A stretch of DNA of 64,000 nt from Bifidobacterium primatium (GTDB lineage Bacteria > Actinomycetota > Actinomycetes > Actinomycetales > Bifidobacteriaceae): the NCBI RefSeq assembly GCF_002802875.1, contig NZ_PEBI01000001.1, positions 831,830 to 895,829 on the forward strand, given 5' to 3'. Under the pieces are notes generated by a model, which was not told where the DNA came from, made no database searches, and saw only the letters and a list, made by a program, of their open reading frames with translations. This document shows positions 35,943 to 45,134 of the stretch, one piece after another; position 1 is the first letter of the stretch, and each line of letters starts with the position of its first letter. A program made the translations under genes and the position numbers.

Positions 35943-37568
35943 ATGACCGATACGAGCGGCGGCAAGGCCGATGACAAGGCCGGCGGCAAGCCGGCGAGGA
36001 ACAACGAAAAGTCGTTGTTTGACGACGAATTCACGGCGGCGAATCTGGCGGCGTCGAATCTTCGCATCGACGACGAGGGCAACATCGTCGAGTCGAAGTG
36101 GGACATCCCCACGCTGTCGTTCCCTGCTTTCGATGAGGACGCCGATACGACGCCGAAAGCATCGGCATCGGGCGCGGCGACGCCGGCCGACGACGGCACG
36201 GCCGCGTCACCGACGACGGCCGGCACATCGACGCCGGCATCTGCGACGGCCGAGACGGCCATAGACCCCGCCCATTCACTTGAGGACACCGCGTCCATCC
36301 CGCCGGTCGAGGAGAGGGTGACGGCGCTGCGCGACGCATTGCAGACCATCCGGCCGGCAAGCACACCGTCCGACGCCGCGTCGACGGCAACGACAGCGAC
36401 GGCGGCGACCATAGCCTCGGAGGCGACCACGGCGATGCCGGCCATCGCGCCGGATACGCCTGCGGACGCGGCGGCCGCCGAAGACGGCGCCACGGTGGTA
36501 ATGCCGTCGGCAGGCATCTCCGCGGGCGCGGGCACCAACGCGGGTGTGCAGCCGGCCGCGGTCAAGCCGCTGACCACTGCGGACGCCACCACCGTCGTCG
36601 CTCCGGCAACGGCGGCGAACGCCGGCGCGAATACAAACGGACAGACCTCGAAGCCGGTGCAGAACCATGCGTCGCACGGCTCCTCGGCCAAGGCCCGGAA
36701 GAAGCTCATACGCACGACAGCCATCGCGGCGGTCGTCGTCATCGTGCTGGCGGTCGCCGGATTCGCGGTGTGGAAGCACGTCAGCGACAACAAGGCGCAT
36801 GCCGACGCCATGGAGACGTGCTCGCAGTCCGTCACCGACTACAACAACGCACGCAAGAAGCTGGACTCGGCCATCACGAGCGCGCAGAAGAAGCTGCCGG
36901 CCGACACCACGGGTGCCGGCACCGCCACGACGACGCTGCAACAGCGGCTGAACACGGCGAAGTCCACGAACTCGGATGGCCGCGAATGCGCCTCCACCAT
37001 GCCGACCGCACAGCTGGAGGCCAACGGCAACGTGAATCAGAAGCTGGCCTCGTCGTTCACGAAGACCACCGAGAACCTCACCAAGGCCGTGAAGGCGTTC
37101 GAGAAGGCGCAGTCCTCCGCCGAAAGCGACAGCACCGGCACCCAGGGTTCACAGTCCGGTTCGGGTTCGGGCACGTACGGCGACGGGTACTCCAACGGAT
37201 ACAAGAGCTACGGCAATTCGTACGGCAACAACTACTCCAACGGGTACGGCAACAGCTACTCGAACAACTCGTACGGCAACGGGTACTCGAACAACGGCTA
37301 TCAGTACGGCACGAACGGCTACGGCAACGGGCAGTACTCCAACGGATACAACTACTCCGGCAACGGCACCAACAACAACGGGACCGACAGCAAGACCACG
37401 ACCAACAACGGCAGCGGCAGCACCAAGACCGACACTGATAAGACCACAACCGACAACGGCGGCGATAAAACCGGAACAGATACCGGCGATAAGACCGGCA
37501 ATGGCGGCTCCGGCAGCGCCAACACCGGCAGCACCGGCACGGGCACGGGAACAGGCGCCGGCAAGTAG
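35943..37568 (+). CDS. Membrane-anchored protein with Tyr/Gly/Asn-rich repeat tail, function unknown
   Basis: A 541-residue protein. Residues 1-250 are low-complexity, rich in Ala, Thr, Asp and Pro, and probably disordered and cytoplasmic. One transmembrane helix (about 256-276, TTAIAAVVVIVLAVAGFAVW) follows. An extracytoplasmic helical segment (about 280-395) with two Cys is next, then a stretch of Tyr-Gly-Asn-Ser repeats such as SYGNSY and NGYSN (about 412-480), and a Thr/Asp/Gly/Lys-rich end. GGGGAGTGAAAG precedes the start. I do not recognise the family. The topology suggests an envelope protein whose repeat tail contacts the wall or other proteins. A strong terminator follows. Confidence 0.75.
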   Translation: MTDTSGGKADDKAGGKPARNNEKSLFDDEFTAANLAASNLRIDDEGNIVESKWDIPTLSFPAFDEDADTTPKASASGAATPADDGTAASPTTAGTSTPASATAETAIDPAHSLEDTASIPPVEERVTALRDALQTIRPASTPSDAASTATTATAATIASEATTAMPAIAPDTPADAAAAEDGATVVMPSAGISAGAGTNAGVQPAAVKPLTTADATTVVAPATAANAGANTNGQTSKPVQNHASHGSSAKARKKLIRTTAIAAVVVIVLAVAGFAVWKHVSDNKAHADAMETCSQSVTDYNNARKKLDSAITSAQKKLPADTTGAGTATTTLQQRLNTAKSTNSDGRECASTMPTAQLEANGNVNQKLASSFTKTTENLTKAVKAFEKAQSSAESDSTGTQGSQSGSGSGTYGDGYSNGYKSYGNSYGNNYSNGYGNSYSNNSYGNGYSNNGYQYGTNGYGNGQYSNGYNYSGNGTNNNGTDSKTTTNNGSGSTKTDTDKTTTDNGGDKTGTDTGDKTGNGGSGSANTGSTGTGTGTGAGK

Positions 37569-37629
37569 CCAACGCGCCGCACGACCCACTGGGGTTCATG
37601 CCACGCGTGCCCATGCACGTCACAGACCA

Positions 37630-37675
37630 AGAGCCGTCACACGGGCATCGCATTCAGCCCGTGTGACGGCTCTTT
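37630..37675. terminator. Perfect 17-base-pair terminator
   Basis: AGAGCCGTCACACGGGC (37630-37646) pairs perfectly with its complement at 37657-37673 around a ten-base loop and ends in TTTC. It is shared by the Tyr-rich protein gene and the convergent TSUP gene. Confidence 0.85.
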
Positions 37676-37809
37676 CGCATCATCAAACAACCCGCCATGA
37701 GGCATCGCGTGCCACATGGACTGTTCGGTCGGCATCAACCGGTATCAAGCCCGACCCGCCACAAACTACGACGGTCGCGAACCCGTGCCTGCCGTTTCCT
37801 TATCAGCGC

Positions 37810-38862
37810 CTACCGCTTCATCAGGCGCTCGCGCAGTCCCGGCGTGATTTTCACGGCCGTCCACAGGCTGCGTACGAACAGCACGCCCAGATACGCGGCG
37901 AACAGGTTCGCACCCATGCGCGGCGACACCCATCCGGCCACGATCGTGCCGAACGGCGCGACCACAGCCGCCGTGATGCCGATGGCCAGTCCGTTGCGCA
38001 AGTGCACCAGCCTGCGCCGCGTATTCGCCACGGTTCCGGCGATGGAGCTGGGGAACATGGCCAGCAGCGACGTGCCGCGCGCGATCAGGTCGCTCGCGCC
38101 GAACAGCACCGAAAGCGACGGCACCATCACCGCGCCGCCGCCGATGCCAAGCAGTCCGGCCAACGTGCCGATGCCCACACCGAGCAACGCCAGCAACGCA
38201 CCGGTCGCGATGGTCATATGAATCACATGGTCGCGCGACGGCGTGAACACGATCTGCGAAAGAATCACGAACATAAGGAACACCACGAACACCCAGCGCA
38301 ACACGACCTCCGGCAGCCGCGACAGCAGCCAGCTGCCGATCTGCGCGCCGACGATCATGCCGCACGCCAGCAGCAGTGCGGCGACCCAATCCACATCACC
38401 GCCGGTGGCGTATGAGATCACGCCGGTGATGGACGTCGGGATGATGGCCGCCAGCGACGTCGCCGCCGCATGACGCTGCGAAAGCCCGAGGAACACCAGC
38501 GCAGGCACGATCACCGTGCCGCCGCCGATGCCGAACAGTCCCGAAAGAAAACCGGAAAGGATGCCCACGCCGATGAGCATGGCCCAGACGTGGCTCGCCG
38601 GACGCCCCTCCCCCAGGGTCGCCGAACCCTCGCCGCTGTACGCCGGCCCGTTCACGCCTCGCACGGCGCCGTGTCCACGGTCCGCAGCGTCATTCGCGCG
38701 TCCGTCGCTATGCTCGTTATGAGCCGCATGGCCGTTCACGCCTCGCACGGCGTGCACACCGTCGTCCGCGGCGCCACGTCCGCGGCCTGTGGCATTGTCC
38801 GTGCGTCCGTCTTCCGCATCCGCAAAGCCCTGTTTCGTCATATCGTCACTCACGTCGGTCAC
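37810..38862 (-). CDS. TSUP (TauE/SafE) family exporter with polar N-terminal extension
   Basis: A 350-residue protein. The last 260 residues form the eight-helix TSUP fold, with the duplicated GLFGIGGGTVIVPAL and GLLGIGGGAVMVPSL motifs, each followed by a small-residue helix. TSUP proteins export sulfite, sulfoacetate or other organosulfur anions; the substrate here is unknown. The first 90 residues are polar, His/Asp/Gly-rich and contain a repeated AVRGVNG unit, which is unusual for the family. The start is GTG with GGGGAG four bases upstream, and an ATG follows eight codons in. A palindromic repeat array lies upstream. Confidence 0.8.
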   Translation of the reverse strand: MTDVSDDMTKQGFADAEDGRTDNATGRGRGAADDGVHAVRGVNGHAAHNEHSDGRANDAADRGHGAVRGVNGPAYSGEGSATLGEGRPASHVWAMLIGVGILSGFLSGLFGIGGGTVIVPALVFLGLSQRHAAATSLAAIIPTSITGVISYATGGDVDWVAALLLACGMIVGAQIGSWLLSRLPEVVLRWVFVVFLMFVILSQIVFTPSRDHVIHMTIATGALLALLGVGIGTLAGLLGIGGGAVMVPSLSVLFGASDLIARGTSLLAMFPSSIAGTVANTRRRLVHLRNGLAIGITAAVVAPFGTIVAGWVSPRMGANLFAAYLGVLFVRSLWTAVKITPGLRERLMKR

Positions 38863-38908
38863 TTTACTCCCCGTCGCATTGCCTCAACATCGTCATCCCA
38901 CGACAGAA

Positions 38909-39097
38909 CGTAGGTTATAACGCATGGATGCGCAAAACCCTACGCATGGCACGTCCACGTGGCGGTTATAACGCACGGATGCGAGAAACCCTACGCTGAG
39001 TCGTCACCAGCGTCGGGTTTTACGCACGGATACGCAAAAACCTACGCGTAGCAGTCCTACGCGTAGGTTTTATCTCATGGATGCGTTATAACCGACG
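38909..39097. repeat. Four-copy array of 36-base palindromic repeats
   Basis: Four units at about 38909-38944, 38961-38996, 39011-39047 and 39062-39097 recur every 51 bases. Each has the form CGTAGGTT-TAACGCATGGATGCG-AAAACCCTACG and is itself a quasi-palindrome centred on GCATGGATGC. The copies vary at several sites. They lie between the TSUP promoter side and the end of the GPH symporter gene. They look like REP/BIME elements or a terminator cluster. No Cas genes are near, and the spacers are short and unequal, so it is not a CRISPR. Confidence 0.7.
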
Positions 39098-39114
39098 CTC
39101 GGTTCGCACGCGAA

Positions 39115-40566
39115 TCACGCGGCGGCGTCGGCGATGGCGCGACGCTTGGCGAGTTCGGCGCGGATGAACGGCTCGTTCTTCTCGAAGTGACGGTAGCCGA
39201 GCATGATCACGATCACGACGGCGTACACGATCACCGGCAGCCAGATGAAGCAGAACTGGATGGCGTTCAGAGCCTCGGGGGTCTGCGTCTGGTTGGCGAC
39301 GTATCCGGCGGCGGCCATGATCTTCGACGGGATCAGGTTGCCGAGGCCGGAACCGAACTGGATGCAGAAGGAGGCGCCGACGGCGGAAAGCAGGCCGGCC
39401 GCGCGGATGCCGTTCTTGTATTCGCCGTAGTCGACCGTGTCGGCGAGCATGGCGAACGGCATGGCGAGCGCCATGGCGGCGCCGAGGATGGAGATGGCCC
39501 AGAACACGACGAACAGGGCGAAGCTGTGCGACGCGGTGAGCAGCAGCAGCTGGCCGATGATGGCCATGACCATGCCGAGGATCATGGTGTCGGTCTTGCC
39601 GGCCTTGCCGAACTTCTTGGAGATGACGGGGATGAGGAACGTGGTAATCAGACCGAGGATCTGCATGCCGTTGAGGATGGTGGCGAGGTTCTCGTTGTTC
39701 AGGTTGTACTTGGCGTAGTACACGGCCACGGACATGCGGTCCTCCTGGGCGATCCAGAATATGACGAACGCGACGATGAGGATGATCCACGGCCAGTTGC
39801 CCTTGATGGCGTGCAGGCTCTCCTTGAACGGCAGCGGGTTCTGGGTCTTGGGATCGTAGTTGTGTTCCTTGATGTTGCGGAAGGCCCACAGCAGCAGGGC
39901 GATGGCGATCACGCCGTACAGCGCGAACGTGAACATGAAGCCGACCTTCTGGTTGGAGGCGCCGGTGAGCGCCTTGCCGGCCCAGTTGACCAGCGGAATC
40001 GTGCAGACGGCGGTGATGAACGTGCCGAACAGGCCGCCGGACAGACGGAACGTGTTGGCCTTCACGCGCTCGGCCGGGTCGGGCGTGAGGTTGGAGAGGA
40101 TGGCGGTGATCGGCGTCTGGATGCCGGTGTACACGAGGCCGGCGGCCAGGATGTAGGTGACGGCGGCGTACACGGCCTTGCCCATCGGAGGCAGGTTCGG
40201 CGCGGTGAACGCGAGGAACACGGTGATGGCGAACGGCACGCACATCCACAGGAAGAACGGACGGCTCTGACCCCACTTGGTCTTGGTGTGGTCCACGATG
40301 GAGCCCCACACCGGGGCGGAGATGCAGTCGCCGATACGGGCGATGAGGAGAATCCAGCCGGCTGCGGCGGCGGTGATGCCGAACACGTCGGTGTAGAAGA
40401 ACATGATGTAGGTGCCGAGCGAGGAGTACAGCAGGTTGCCTGCCATATCGGTGCTCAGATACGCGACCTTCTCGCGGACGGGCAGAACCCCGTCGAATTT
40501 CTTTCCGGTAACGGTGCCGTGGACCGCGCTCGTCGCGGCGCTGGCGTTCCTCGTTGTAGCCGACAT
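39115..40566 (-). CDS. GPH-family sugar:cation symporter
   Basis: A 483-residue, twelve-helix transporter of the glycoside-pentoside-hexuronide family. The N-terminal REKVAYLSTDMAGNLLYSSLGTY and the D-x-T-K-T-K-W-G-Q-x-R-P loop after helix 2 (about 85-100) are diagnostic. It probably imports a galactoside, xyloside or arabinoside with H+ or Na+. AAAGGGG is upstream of the chosen ATG. No hydrolase gene is adjacent, but the upstream LacI-type operator resembles that of the GH43 gene at 7.7 kb. It is divergent from the aldehyde dehydrogenase genes. Confidence 0.88.
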   Translation of the reverse strand: MSATTRNASAATSAVHGTVTGKKFDGVLPVREKVAYLSTDMAGNLLYSSLGTYIMFFYTDVFGITAAAAGWILLIARIGDCISAPVWGSIVDHTKTKWGQSRPFFLWMCVPFAITVFLAFTAPNLPPMGKAVYAAVTYILAAGLVYTGIQTPITAILSNLTPDPAERVKANTFRLSGGLFGTFITAVCTIPLVNWAGKALTGASNQKVGFMFTFALYGVIAIALLLWAFRNIKEHNYDPKTQNPLPFKESLHAIKGNWPWIILIVAFVIFWIAQEDRMSVAVYYAKYNLNNENLATILNGMQILGLITTFLIPVISKKFGKAGKTDTMILGMVMAIIGQLLLLTASHSFALFVVFWAISILGAAMALAMPFAMLADTVDYGEYKNGIRAAGLLSAVGASFCIQFGSGLGNLIPSKIMAAAGYVANQTQTPEALNAIQFCFIWLPVIVYAVVIVIMLGYRHFEKNEPFIRAELAKRRAIADAAA

Positions 40567-40782
40567 TGGTTGTCGCCCCTTTGCTTTGTTTTTCCTCTGT
40601 TGCGGCGTCATGCGCATCGTGCGCACCCTGCCCGCCGGGATATCCGGGTTCGGTGCGCGCTTCCGTCACGTCGTGCACCGCGGTGCACCATGAGTACGTC
40701 GTGCACTGCGGGCGCGCACGTGCGCATGCCTCTTGACGCCGCGGAAAACGATATCGCCGCGAATCTCGGAAACCGGCGAATG

Positions 40783-40873
40783 TTATCGTTCCGCATCCGT
40801 TCCGTTATGGATTCTTCATTTGATAACGGCGATATGGGAGTGTCGTTATCTTGCGGGTGTGAGCGCTATCACA
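40783..40873 (-). promoter_or_regulatory. Operator cluster between GPH symporter and dehydrogenase genes
   Basis: TGTGAGCGCTATCACA (40858-40873) matches a LacI-type operator with one extra base. Three GATAAC hexamers, in both orientations (40783-40788, 40822-40827, 40845-40850), lie between it and the symporter start. Carbon-source control of the symporter is likely. The rest of 40567-41140 shows no gene. Confidence 0.5.
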
Positions 40874-41140
40874 TTTGTTGTCGTTTCGTTGCGTTCTGTT
40901 AGATGTAACCGATTTCATTAGTGCGAAACACGATTGCCGCATACTCGGAATCGAAATCCGAAAACACCGAACCGCCGGACCGAACGGGAAGTCGCGGCAA
41001 ATGCTCGCCAAAACGCCCGCGCCGCGCGACAATGGAACCTGTAGGACCACATCGATGCCGCACCCGCACGGACGGCACGCCCCGAACGGCGGCCATCCGC
41101 ATACGGCAACGGCGTCGGCACGCATGTGAGGAGGCCAACG

Positions 41141-42511
41141 ATGGCATACGCAACAGTCAACCCCTACACCGGAAAAACCCTGAAGACGTTCCCCACCGCC
41201 ACGCTCGAGGAGGTGGACGCGGCGCTCGAGACCGCGCACGCCGCGTTCGGAGTCTGGAAGAACGAGCCGATCGAGGAACGCACGTTCATCCTCGACAAGG
41301 CGGCGTCGCTCCTCGAGGCCGAACGCAACGAATACGCCGAGATGCTCACCACCGAGATGGGCAAGATCATGTCGGAGGCGCAGGCCGAGGTCAGCGTCTG
41401 CGTGGCGATCCTGCGGTATTACGTGGAGCACACGAAGGACCTGCTGCGGCCGCGCATGCTGCTCACGCAGGGATTCGGCGAGACCGACGTGCATCTCGTC
41501 AACGACCCGACGGGCATCATCTTCGCCGTCGAGCCGTGGAACTTCCCGTATTATCAGGTGATTCGCGTGGCCGCGCCGCAGCTGGCCGCCGGCAATGTGG
41601 TCATGCTCAAGCACGCGTCGAACGTGCCGCAGTGCGCCGCGCTCATGGAGCGGCTGTTCCTCGAGGCGGGCGCACCCAAGGGCGTGTTCACGAATCTGTA
41701 CTTGCCGCATGATCTGACGGAACATGTGATCGCCAGCCCGTACGTGCGTGGCGTGGCGCTCACCGGGTCGGAGAAGGCCGGTGCAATCATCGCATCGCTG
41801 GCCGGAAAACATCTGAAGAAGAGCACGCTGGAGCTCGGCGGCATGGACGCGTTCATCGTGCTGGATGACGCCGACATCCAGCTGGCCGCCGAATGGGCCG
41901 TCCGCGGCCGCAACCGCAACGCCGGCCAGGTGTGCGTCTCGTCGAAGCGGTTCATCGTCGTCGACGCCGTATACGACGAGTTCGTCCGCCGCTACCGCGC
42001 GGAGGCCGCGAAACTCGTGCCCGGCGATCCGGCCGATCCGAAGACCACGCTGGCTCCGCTCTCCAGCGCGACGGCGAAGCAGCAGGTCGAGCGGCAGGTG
42101 GCCGACATCGTGGCGCAGGGCGCGAAGATCGAGTATCTCGTCGACGTTCCGAAGGAGGGGAACTTCTTCCCGTCGGCGTTGCTGACCGACATCCCCGAAG
42201 GTTCCGAGGCCACACGCACCGAGATCTTCGGACCGGTCGCACAGCTGTACCGCGCGAAGGACGAGGCCGACGCGATCCGCATCGCCAACGACTGCCCGTA
42301 CGGACTCGGCGGATCGGTGTTCACGTCGGACATCCACCACGCGCAGGAGATCGCCCGACAGTTGGATACGGGAATGGTGACCATCAACCGCGCGAGCGCC
42401 TCCGGACCGGACATCCCCTTCGGCGGCGTGAAGAACTCCGGCTACGGCCACGAGCTCATCGACCTCGGACTGAAGGAATTCCTCAACCAGAAGGTCGTCA
42501 TCAACGGGTGA
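41141..42511 (+). CDS. NAD(P)-dependent aldehyde dehydrogenase, copy 1 (succinate-semialdehyde type)
   Basis: A 456-residue aldehyde dehydrogenase. Its shape fits succinate-semialdehyde or broad aldehyde dehydrogenases. FAVEPWNFPYYQV (about 130), the catalytic Glu in LELGGMDAF (about 232) and the nucleophile Cys265 in GQVCVSSKR are all intact. It oxidises an aldehyde to its acid. GAGGAGG lies before the ATG. It shares the domain layout and Cys265 position with the gene 350 bases downstream, so the two are a tandem duplication. The GPH symporter is divergent, suggesting a link to sugar-derived aldehydes, but the substrate is unknown. Confidence 0.88.
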   Translation: MAYATVNPYTGKTLKTFPTATLEEVDAALETAHAAFGVWKNEPIEERTFILDKAASLLEAERNEYAEMLTTEMGKIMSEAQAEVSVCVAILRYYVEHTKDLLRPRMLLTQGFGETDVHLVNDPTGIIFAVEPWNFPYYQVIRVAAPQLAAGNVVMLKHASNVPQCAALMERLFLEAGAPKGVFTNLYLPHDLTEHVIASPYVRGVALTGSEKAGAIIASLAGKHLKKSTLELGGMDAFIVLDDADIQLAAEWAVRGRNRNAGQVCVSSKRFIVVDAVYDEFVRRYRAEAAKLVPGDPADPKTTLAPLSSATAKQQVERQVADIVAQGAKIEYLVDVPKEGNFFPSALLTDIPEGSEATRTEIFGPVAQLYRAKDEADAIRIANDCPYGLGGSVFTSDIHHAQEIARQLDTGMVTINRASASGPDIPFGGVKNSGYGHELIDLGLKEFLNQKVVING

Positions 42512-42517
42512 CAGCGC

Positions 42518-42770
42518 CGCCACCTCCATCCAATAAGCTCCCCTTGCCAGGGGAGCTGGCCGCCGCAAGGCGGACTGAGGGGTAGTCGACACCTTGAAAT
42601 GCCGCCACCTCCAACCAACAGGCTCCCCTTGCTAGGGGAGCTGGCCGCCGCAAGGCGGTCTGAGGGGTAGTTTGACACCTTGCAATGCCGCCACCTCAGG
42701 TATCACTGCCCCCCAGTCACACATCCACGTAACAGCTCCCCCGACAGGGGGAGCCGACAAAGCCCCTGCA
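42518..42770. repeat. REP-like palindromic repeats (GGCTCCCCT family)
   Basis: Two near-identical units of about 80 bases run in tandem (about 42518-42597 and 42600-42682). Each has a hairpin of AGCTCCCCTTG or GGCTCCCCTTG with GGGGAGCT, a second hairpin GGCCGCC-GCAA-GGCGG, then CTGAGGGGTAGT and GACACCTTG. A degenerate third part follows at 42690-42770 (GCTCCCC/GGGGGAGC). The same family recurs at 44255-44466 and as a single hairpin at 45135-45159. Confidence 0.75.
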
Positions 42771-42858
42771 AACATAGGCAAATTCTTGTGCGTCTCATGG
42801 ATCTCCCGATATCGTCATAAGTGTCGATTAGTCAACGCAGACGATCGAAAGGGGAAAC

Positions 42859-44247
42859 ATGACATATCAGACCATCAATCCATACACCGGGCAGACCATA
42901 CAAACATTTCCGGACGCCACCGAAGCCGAGGTGGACGCCGCTCTGAAGACCGCGCACGACACGTTCCTCGAATGGAGGAGCAGGCCCATCGCCGACCGCG
43001 TGGCCGTGCTGGCCAAGGCCGCGGAGATCCTGCAGGAGAACCGCAGCGACTACGCCGCCACGCTCACCTTGGAAATGGGCAAGATTACGGCCGAGGCCGA
43101 AGCGGAGGTCGACCTGTGCGTGGGTATGCTGCGCTACTACGTGGAGCACGGCGAGGAGCTGCTCGCCCCGCGTCCGATCCCGGCCAAGGGGTACGGCGAC
43201 ACCGACGTGCAGCTGGTCAACGACCCGATGGGCGTGATCTTCGCCGTCGAACCGTGGAACTTCCCGTACTACCAGGTCGTGCGTATCACCGCGCCACAGG
43301 CGACCGCCGGCAACGTGGTCGTGCTCAAGCACGCGTCGAACGTGCCGCAGAGCGCGGCGCGCATGGAGCGGCTGTTCCTTGAGGCAGGCGCACCCGAAGG
43401 ACTGCTCACCAACCTGTATCTGCCGCATGATCTCACCGAACACGTCATCGCCAGCCCGTACGTGCGCGGCGTCGCGCTCACCGGCTCGGAGAAGGCCGGC
43501 GGACACGTGGCCTCGCTCGCCGCGAAGCATCTCAAGAAAAGCACGCTGGAACTCGGCGGCGCCGACGCGTTCATCGTGCTCGACGACGCCGACGTGGACA
43601 AGGCCGCCGACTGGGCGGTGTTCGGCCGCAATTGGAACGCCGGCCAGGTGTGTGTCTCGTCGAAGCGGCTGATCGTGACCGACGCCGTATACGATCGTTT
43701 CCTCGCCCGGTACCGCGAAGGCACCGCCAAGCTGGTGGCCGGCGACCCCGCCGATCCGAAGACCACGCTTGCGCCGCTTTCCAGCGCCGGCGCCGTGGAA
43801 ACGTTGAAAAAGCAGGTGGCCTCGGCCGTGGAGCAAGGAGCCAAGGTCGAATATCTGGCGGAGGTCCCCGATCAGGGCGCGTTCTTCCCGCCGGCGATCG
43901 TCACCGGCATCACCGAGGACAACGATGCCTTCCACACCGAATTCTTCGGACCGGTCGCGCAGATCTATCGTGCCAAGGATGAGGATGACGCCGTGCGCAT
44001 CGCCAACGACTCCCCGTTCGGTCTGGGCGGATCGGTGTTCAGCAACGACATCCATCACGCGCAGGAGGTGGCCCGCCGCCTCGACACGGGCATGGTCGCC
44101 ATCAACCATCCGACCGTCGTCGCGGCCGACATCCCGTTCGGCGGCGTGAAGAACTCCGGCTACGGCCACGAGCTGCTCGACCTCGGCCTCAAGGAGTTCG
44201 TGAACCAGAAGGTCATCGCCGTGGCCGACATCGACGGCGCGTTCTAA
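42859..44247 (+). CDS. NAD(P)-dependent aldehyde dehydrogenase, copy 2
   Basis: A 462-residue paralog of the upstream enzyme. The nucleotide-binding FAVEPWNFPYYQV, catalytic Glu in LELGGADAF and Cys265 in GQVCVSSKR are present. Residues around the substrate channel differ from copy 1 (for example VNHPTVVAADIPFGG against INRASASGPDIPFGG), so the two may use different aldehydes. AAAGGGG precedes the ATG. It is separated from copy 1 by REP-like repeats that probably end or stabilise the first transcript. Confidence 0.88.
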   Translation: MTYQTINPYTGQTIQTFPDATEAEVDAALKTAHDTFLEWRSRPIADRVAVLAKAAEILQENRSDYAATLTLEMGKITAEAEAEVDLCVGMLRYYVEHGEELLAPRPIPAKGYGDTDVQLVNDPMGVIFAVEPWNFPYYQVVRITAPQATAGNVVVLKHASNVPQSAARMERLFLEAGAPEGLLTNLYLPHDLTEHVIASPYVRGVALTGSEKAGGHVASLAAKHLKKSTLELGGADAFIVLDDADVDKAADWAVFGRNWNAGQVCVSSKRLIVTDAVYDRFLARYREGTAKLVAGDPADPKTTLAPLSSAGAVETLKKQVASAVEQGAKVEYLAEVPDQGAFFPPAIVTGITEDNDAFHTEFFGPVAQIYRAKDEDDAVRIANDSPFGLGGSVFSNDIHHAQEVARRLDTGMVAINHPTVVAADIPFGGVKNSGYGHELLDLGLKEFVNQKVIAVADIDGAF

Positions 44248-44254
44248 AACGCCG

Positions 44255-44466
44255 CTGCCCCAACCAACAAGCTCCCCTTGCTAGGAGCAAGGTAAGCCGC
44301 GAGATAAGGGCCGTCACCTCCAACCAACAGGCTCCCCTTGTTAGGGGAGCTGTCACGCGAACGCGTGACTGAGGGGTAGTTGATACCTGAAGTGGCAGCA
44401 CCTCAAGGTGTCGACTACCCCTCAGACCGCCTTACGGCGGCCACCTCCCCTGACAAGGGGAGCCTG
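44255..44466. repeat. REP-like palindromic repeats after the second dehydrogenase
   Basis: Three members of the same family: a truncated one (44262-44305), a full one with a different second hairpin, TCACGCG-AA-CGCGTGA in place of GGCCGCC/GGCGG (about 44318-44392), and an inverted one (about 44408-44463, reading ACTACCCCTCAG then CCGCC/GGCGG and GGGGAGCC). Exchange of the second hairpin while the flanks stay constant points to a modular repeat. Confidence 0.7.
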
Positions 44467-44474
44467 AAAATGAA

Positions 44475-45095
44475 TCACAAGCTCAGGAAAAGCTCGTGGA
44501 TCCTGGTGTCGTCGGTGAGTTCGGGGTGGAACGCGGTGGCGATGATCTTGCCCTGACGCAGGCCGACCACGTTGCCGTTCACCTCGGTCTCGACCGTGGC
44601 GTCGTCGCCGACGGAGACGACGAACGGTCCGCGGATGAACACCAGCGGGAAGTCCTTGATGTCGCCGAAGTCGGCGGTTGCGGCGAACGAGCCGAGCTGG
44701 CGGCCGTACGCGTTGCGGCGAACGACGGCGTCAAGCGCACCGAAGTACACGTTGTCGTCGTTGTCGAGCTTCCTGGCGAGCAGGATCATGCCGGCGCAGG
44801 TGCCGAAGACCGGCTTGCCGGCGGCGATGTGCGCGGCGATCTTCTCGAACAGCCCGGTGGAATGCAGCAGCTTGCCCTGCGTGGTCGATTCGCCACCGGG
44901 CAGGATCACGCGGTCGATGGAATCGTCGAAGTCCTCGGCCGCGCGCAGCAGCTTCCACGGGGCGCCGAGGCGGTCGAGCATGGCGGCGTGTTCGGCGAAC
45001 GCGCCCTGCACGGCGAGGATGCCGGTCACGCCGTGGTCGGCGGATTCGGCGTCGGTCGACTCCTCCTTGGAGATGTATTCAACGGCTACTACCAA
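44475..45095 (-). CDS. pdxT: Pyridoxal 5'-phosphate synthase glutaminase subunit
   Basis: A 206-residue class I-like glutaminase that passes ammonia to PdxS in vitamin B6 synthesis. ILAVQGAFAEH starts the domain, followed by the LPGGEST oxyanion region, the nucleophile Cys100 in FGTCAGM and the His-Glu pair in AFHPEL. The start is TTG at 45095 with AGGA upstream, which gives about 20 residues more than usual before the core, so it is somewhat uncertain. It follows pdxS in the same operon. Confidence 0.93.
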   Translation of the reverse strand: MVVAVEYISKEESTDAESADHGVTGILAVQGAFAEHAAMLDRLGAPWKLLRAAEDFDDSIDRVILPGGESTTQGKLLHSTGLFEKIAAHIAAGKPVFGTCAGMILLARKLDNDDNVYFGALDAVVRRNAYGRQLGSFAATADFGDIKDFPLVFIRGPFVVSVGDDATVETEVNGNVVGLRQGKIIATAFHPELTDDTRIHELFLSL

Positions 45096-45134
45096 TGTTG
45101 TGTCCTTTTACGTGAAACGATATATATACCAAAT

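Noticed and set aside
38909-39097. Possible CRISPR array
   Set aside because: Units diverge from one another, are themselves palindromic, have spacers of about 15 bases, and there are no cas genes.
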